Shown here one piece after another: positions 63,588 through 64,000 of a DNA stretch of 64,000 bases (position 1 is its first letter; the number at the start of each line of letters is the position of its first letter). The stretch spans positions 62,001 to 126,000 of the forward strand of contig CBDIQW010000002.1 of the NCBI GenBank assembly GCA_965283955.1. Reading direction: 5' to 3'. Source of the stretch: Emticicia sp965283955 (GTDB taxonomy: Bacteria > Bacteroidota > Bacteroidia > Cytophagales > Spirosomataceae). Under the pieces are notes generated by a model. The model had not been told where the DNA came from. It ran no database searches and saw only the letters and a program-made list of their open reading frames with translations. The position numbers and the translations under genes are program-made.

Positions 63588-64000
63588 TCATAAAGTAAAT
63601 GAATTATTCAAGTTACGCTTCAGTTGTAAAAATGTTTTTAAGGAATTACCCTCATAATATTGCATAAGTAAATTAATAGTTCTTGTATGGTTTGCAATAA
63701 TGCTTTCAATGTCCCATGTTGAGTTTGAGATGAAAATATAATTTGTATTTGCTCTCGTTTCAATTGCTCCTTGATATTTTGTTCTTTTTTCAGAAAATAG
63801 TTTATTACTCAATGAAGCATTTTTGTTTTTATCAATCAATACTAAGTTGCCTAATCTATGAACCCATTCTTTGTGCTTACTAATTTCGATATTCCATTCT
63901 GTTTCTTCAATCTTTTGAGGCATAAGGTGTTCAATTGAGGATGAATCTTTATTATATTGCAAAACAGTTGCAGGATTGCTCATAAGTAAATCCATTTTTA
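63588..64000 (-). CDS. DUF1524 (GmrSD-like) HNH nuclease, partial
   Basis: The C-terminal 137 residues of a protein that continues beyond the window. The DUF1524 HNH signature is visible: SSIEHLMPQK (His and the metal-binding Glu), then HRLGNLVLIDKNKNASLSNKL and FSEKRTKYQ. In GmrSD proteins this domain is fused to an N-terminal DUF262 and cuts modified or foreign DNA, often as a type IV restriction enzyme. The DUF262 half should be found just right of the window. Confidence 0.75.
   Translation of the reverse strand, partial: KMDLLMSNPATVLQYNKDSSSIEHLMPQKIEETEWNIEISKHKEWVHRLGNLVLIDKNKNASLSNKLFSEKRTKYQGAIETRANTNYIFISNSTWDIESIIANHTRTINLLMQYYEGNSLKTFLQLKRNLNNSFTL

Noticed and set aside
17416..64000. 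CRISPR array as an explanation for the regular repeats.
   Set aside because: Repeats are about 90 bp palindromes separated by 0.4-2 kb units with genes, not short repeats with 30-bp spacers, and no cas genes are present.
1..64000. tRNA or rRNA genes.
   Set aside because: No cloverleaf-like or rRNA-like sequence was recognised on reading; a covariance-model search would be needed to exclude short ncRNAs.

Overview
The window is AT-rich and reads as Bacteroidota, probably Cytophagales. The evidence is the -7 boxes of the form TAnnTTTG, the A-rich leaders without strong Shine-Dalgarno motifs, and families such as DUF4143 ATPases, DUF2199 proteins, S74 tail-fibre proteins and IS91-with-integrase. 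It carries a plasmid-type maintenance region: a Rep_3-like initiator with iterons and DnaA boxes, ParA, ParB and three parS-like palindromes. The molecule is therefore most likely a large plasmid, or a chromosome with an integrated plasmid.

Layout: (1) 1-3.75 kb, a metabolic and regulatory cluster on the plus strand (SRPBCC, VOC, DoxX, SDR, DoxX, AraC regulator). (2) 3.8-8.2 kb, decay: a gene fragment, two tandem IS3-family copies, and a broken DUF4143 ATPase gene. (3) 8.3-12.6 kb, the par/rep backbone. (4) 12.6-17.4 kb, a mixed region with a decayed tyrosine recombinase, an SGNH hydrolase, a perfect 12-bp tandem array of 23 copies, and an IS91-like remnant. (5) 17.4-64 kb, an array of about 33 integron-type gene cassettes, interrupted at 33.3-38.2 kb by a truncated IS110-family element and a Tn3-family transposon.

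The array is the main finding. Almost every intergenic region holds an 87-92 bp imperfect palindrome. On the minus strand it starts GTCCAAC (R'') and ends GTTGGAA (R'), with inner arms such as GCATT/AATGC and unpaired spacers, which is the layout of integron attC sites. On the minus strand each cassette reads R'-box, gene (usually starting within 10-100 nt), a 230-440 nt conserved 3' segment, next attC. One cassette (DUF2199) occurs twice, 13,932 bp apart, nearly identical exactly from crossover point to crossover point. One attC is interrupted by an IS110-family element, as IS1111-attC elements do in known integrons. The attI/intI end should lie to the right of the window; no integron integrase is visible. 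The distal array end is at about 17.4 kb, next to an IS91-like remnant.

Cassette genes include likely conflict or defence genes: a SIR2-like protein with an unknown partner, a HEPN/Apea-like protein, a reverse transcriptase, a DUF1524 nuclease cut by the window edge, an NYN nuclease, an Rpn-type nuclease, an antisense PIN toxin-antitoxin pair, an Imm49-like protein and a trypsin-like protease. Many others are secreted, lipidated or membrane proteins of unknown role.

Less expected is the long 3' segment shared by nearly all cassettes. It has a small hairpin of constant core (GTC..GAC) whose outer base pairs change in a compensatory way between copies, reiterated GCTCT-N-GTC motifs, a mosaic organisation, and a gene-proximal end resembling the terminal repeat of the local IS3-family element. 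Separately, IS3 copy 1 and the IS91 remnant contain 12-16 bp GC-rich micro-insertions with a shared core (GGGCG(G)CAYTCCG).
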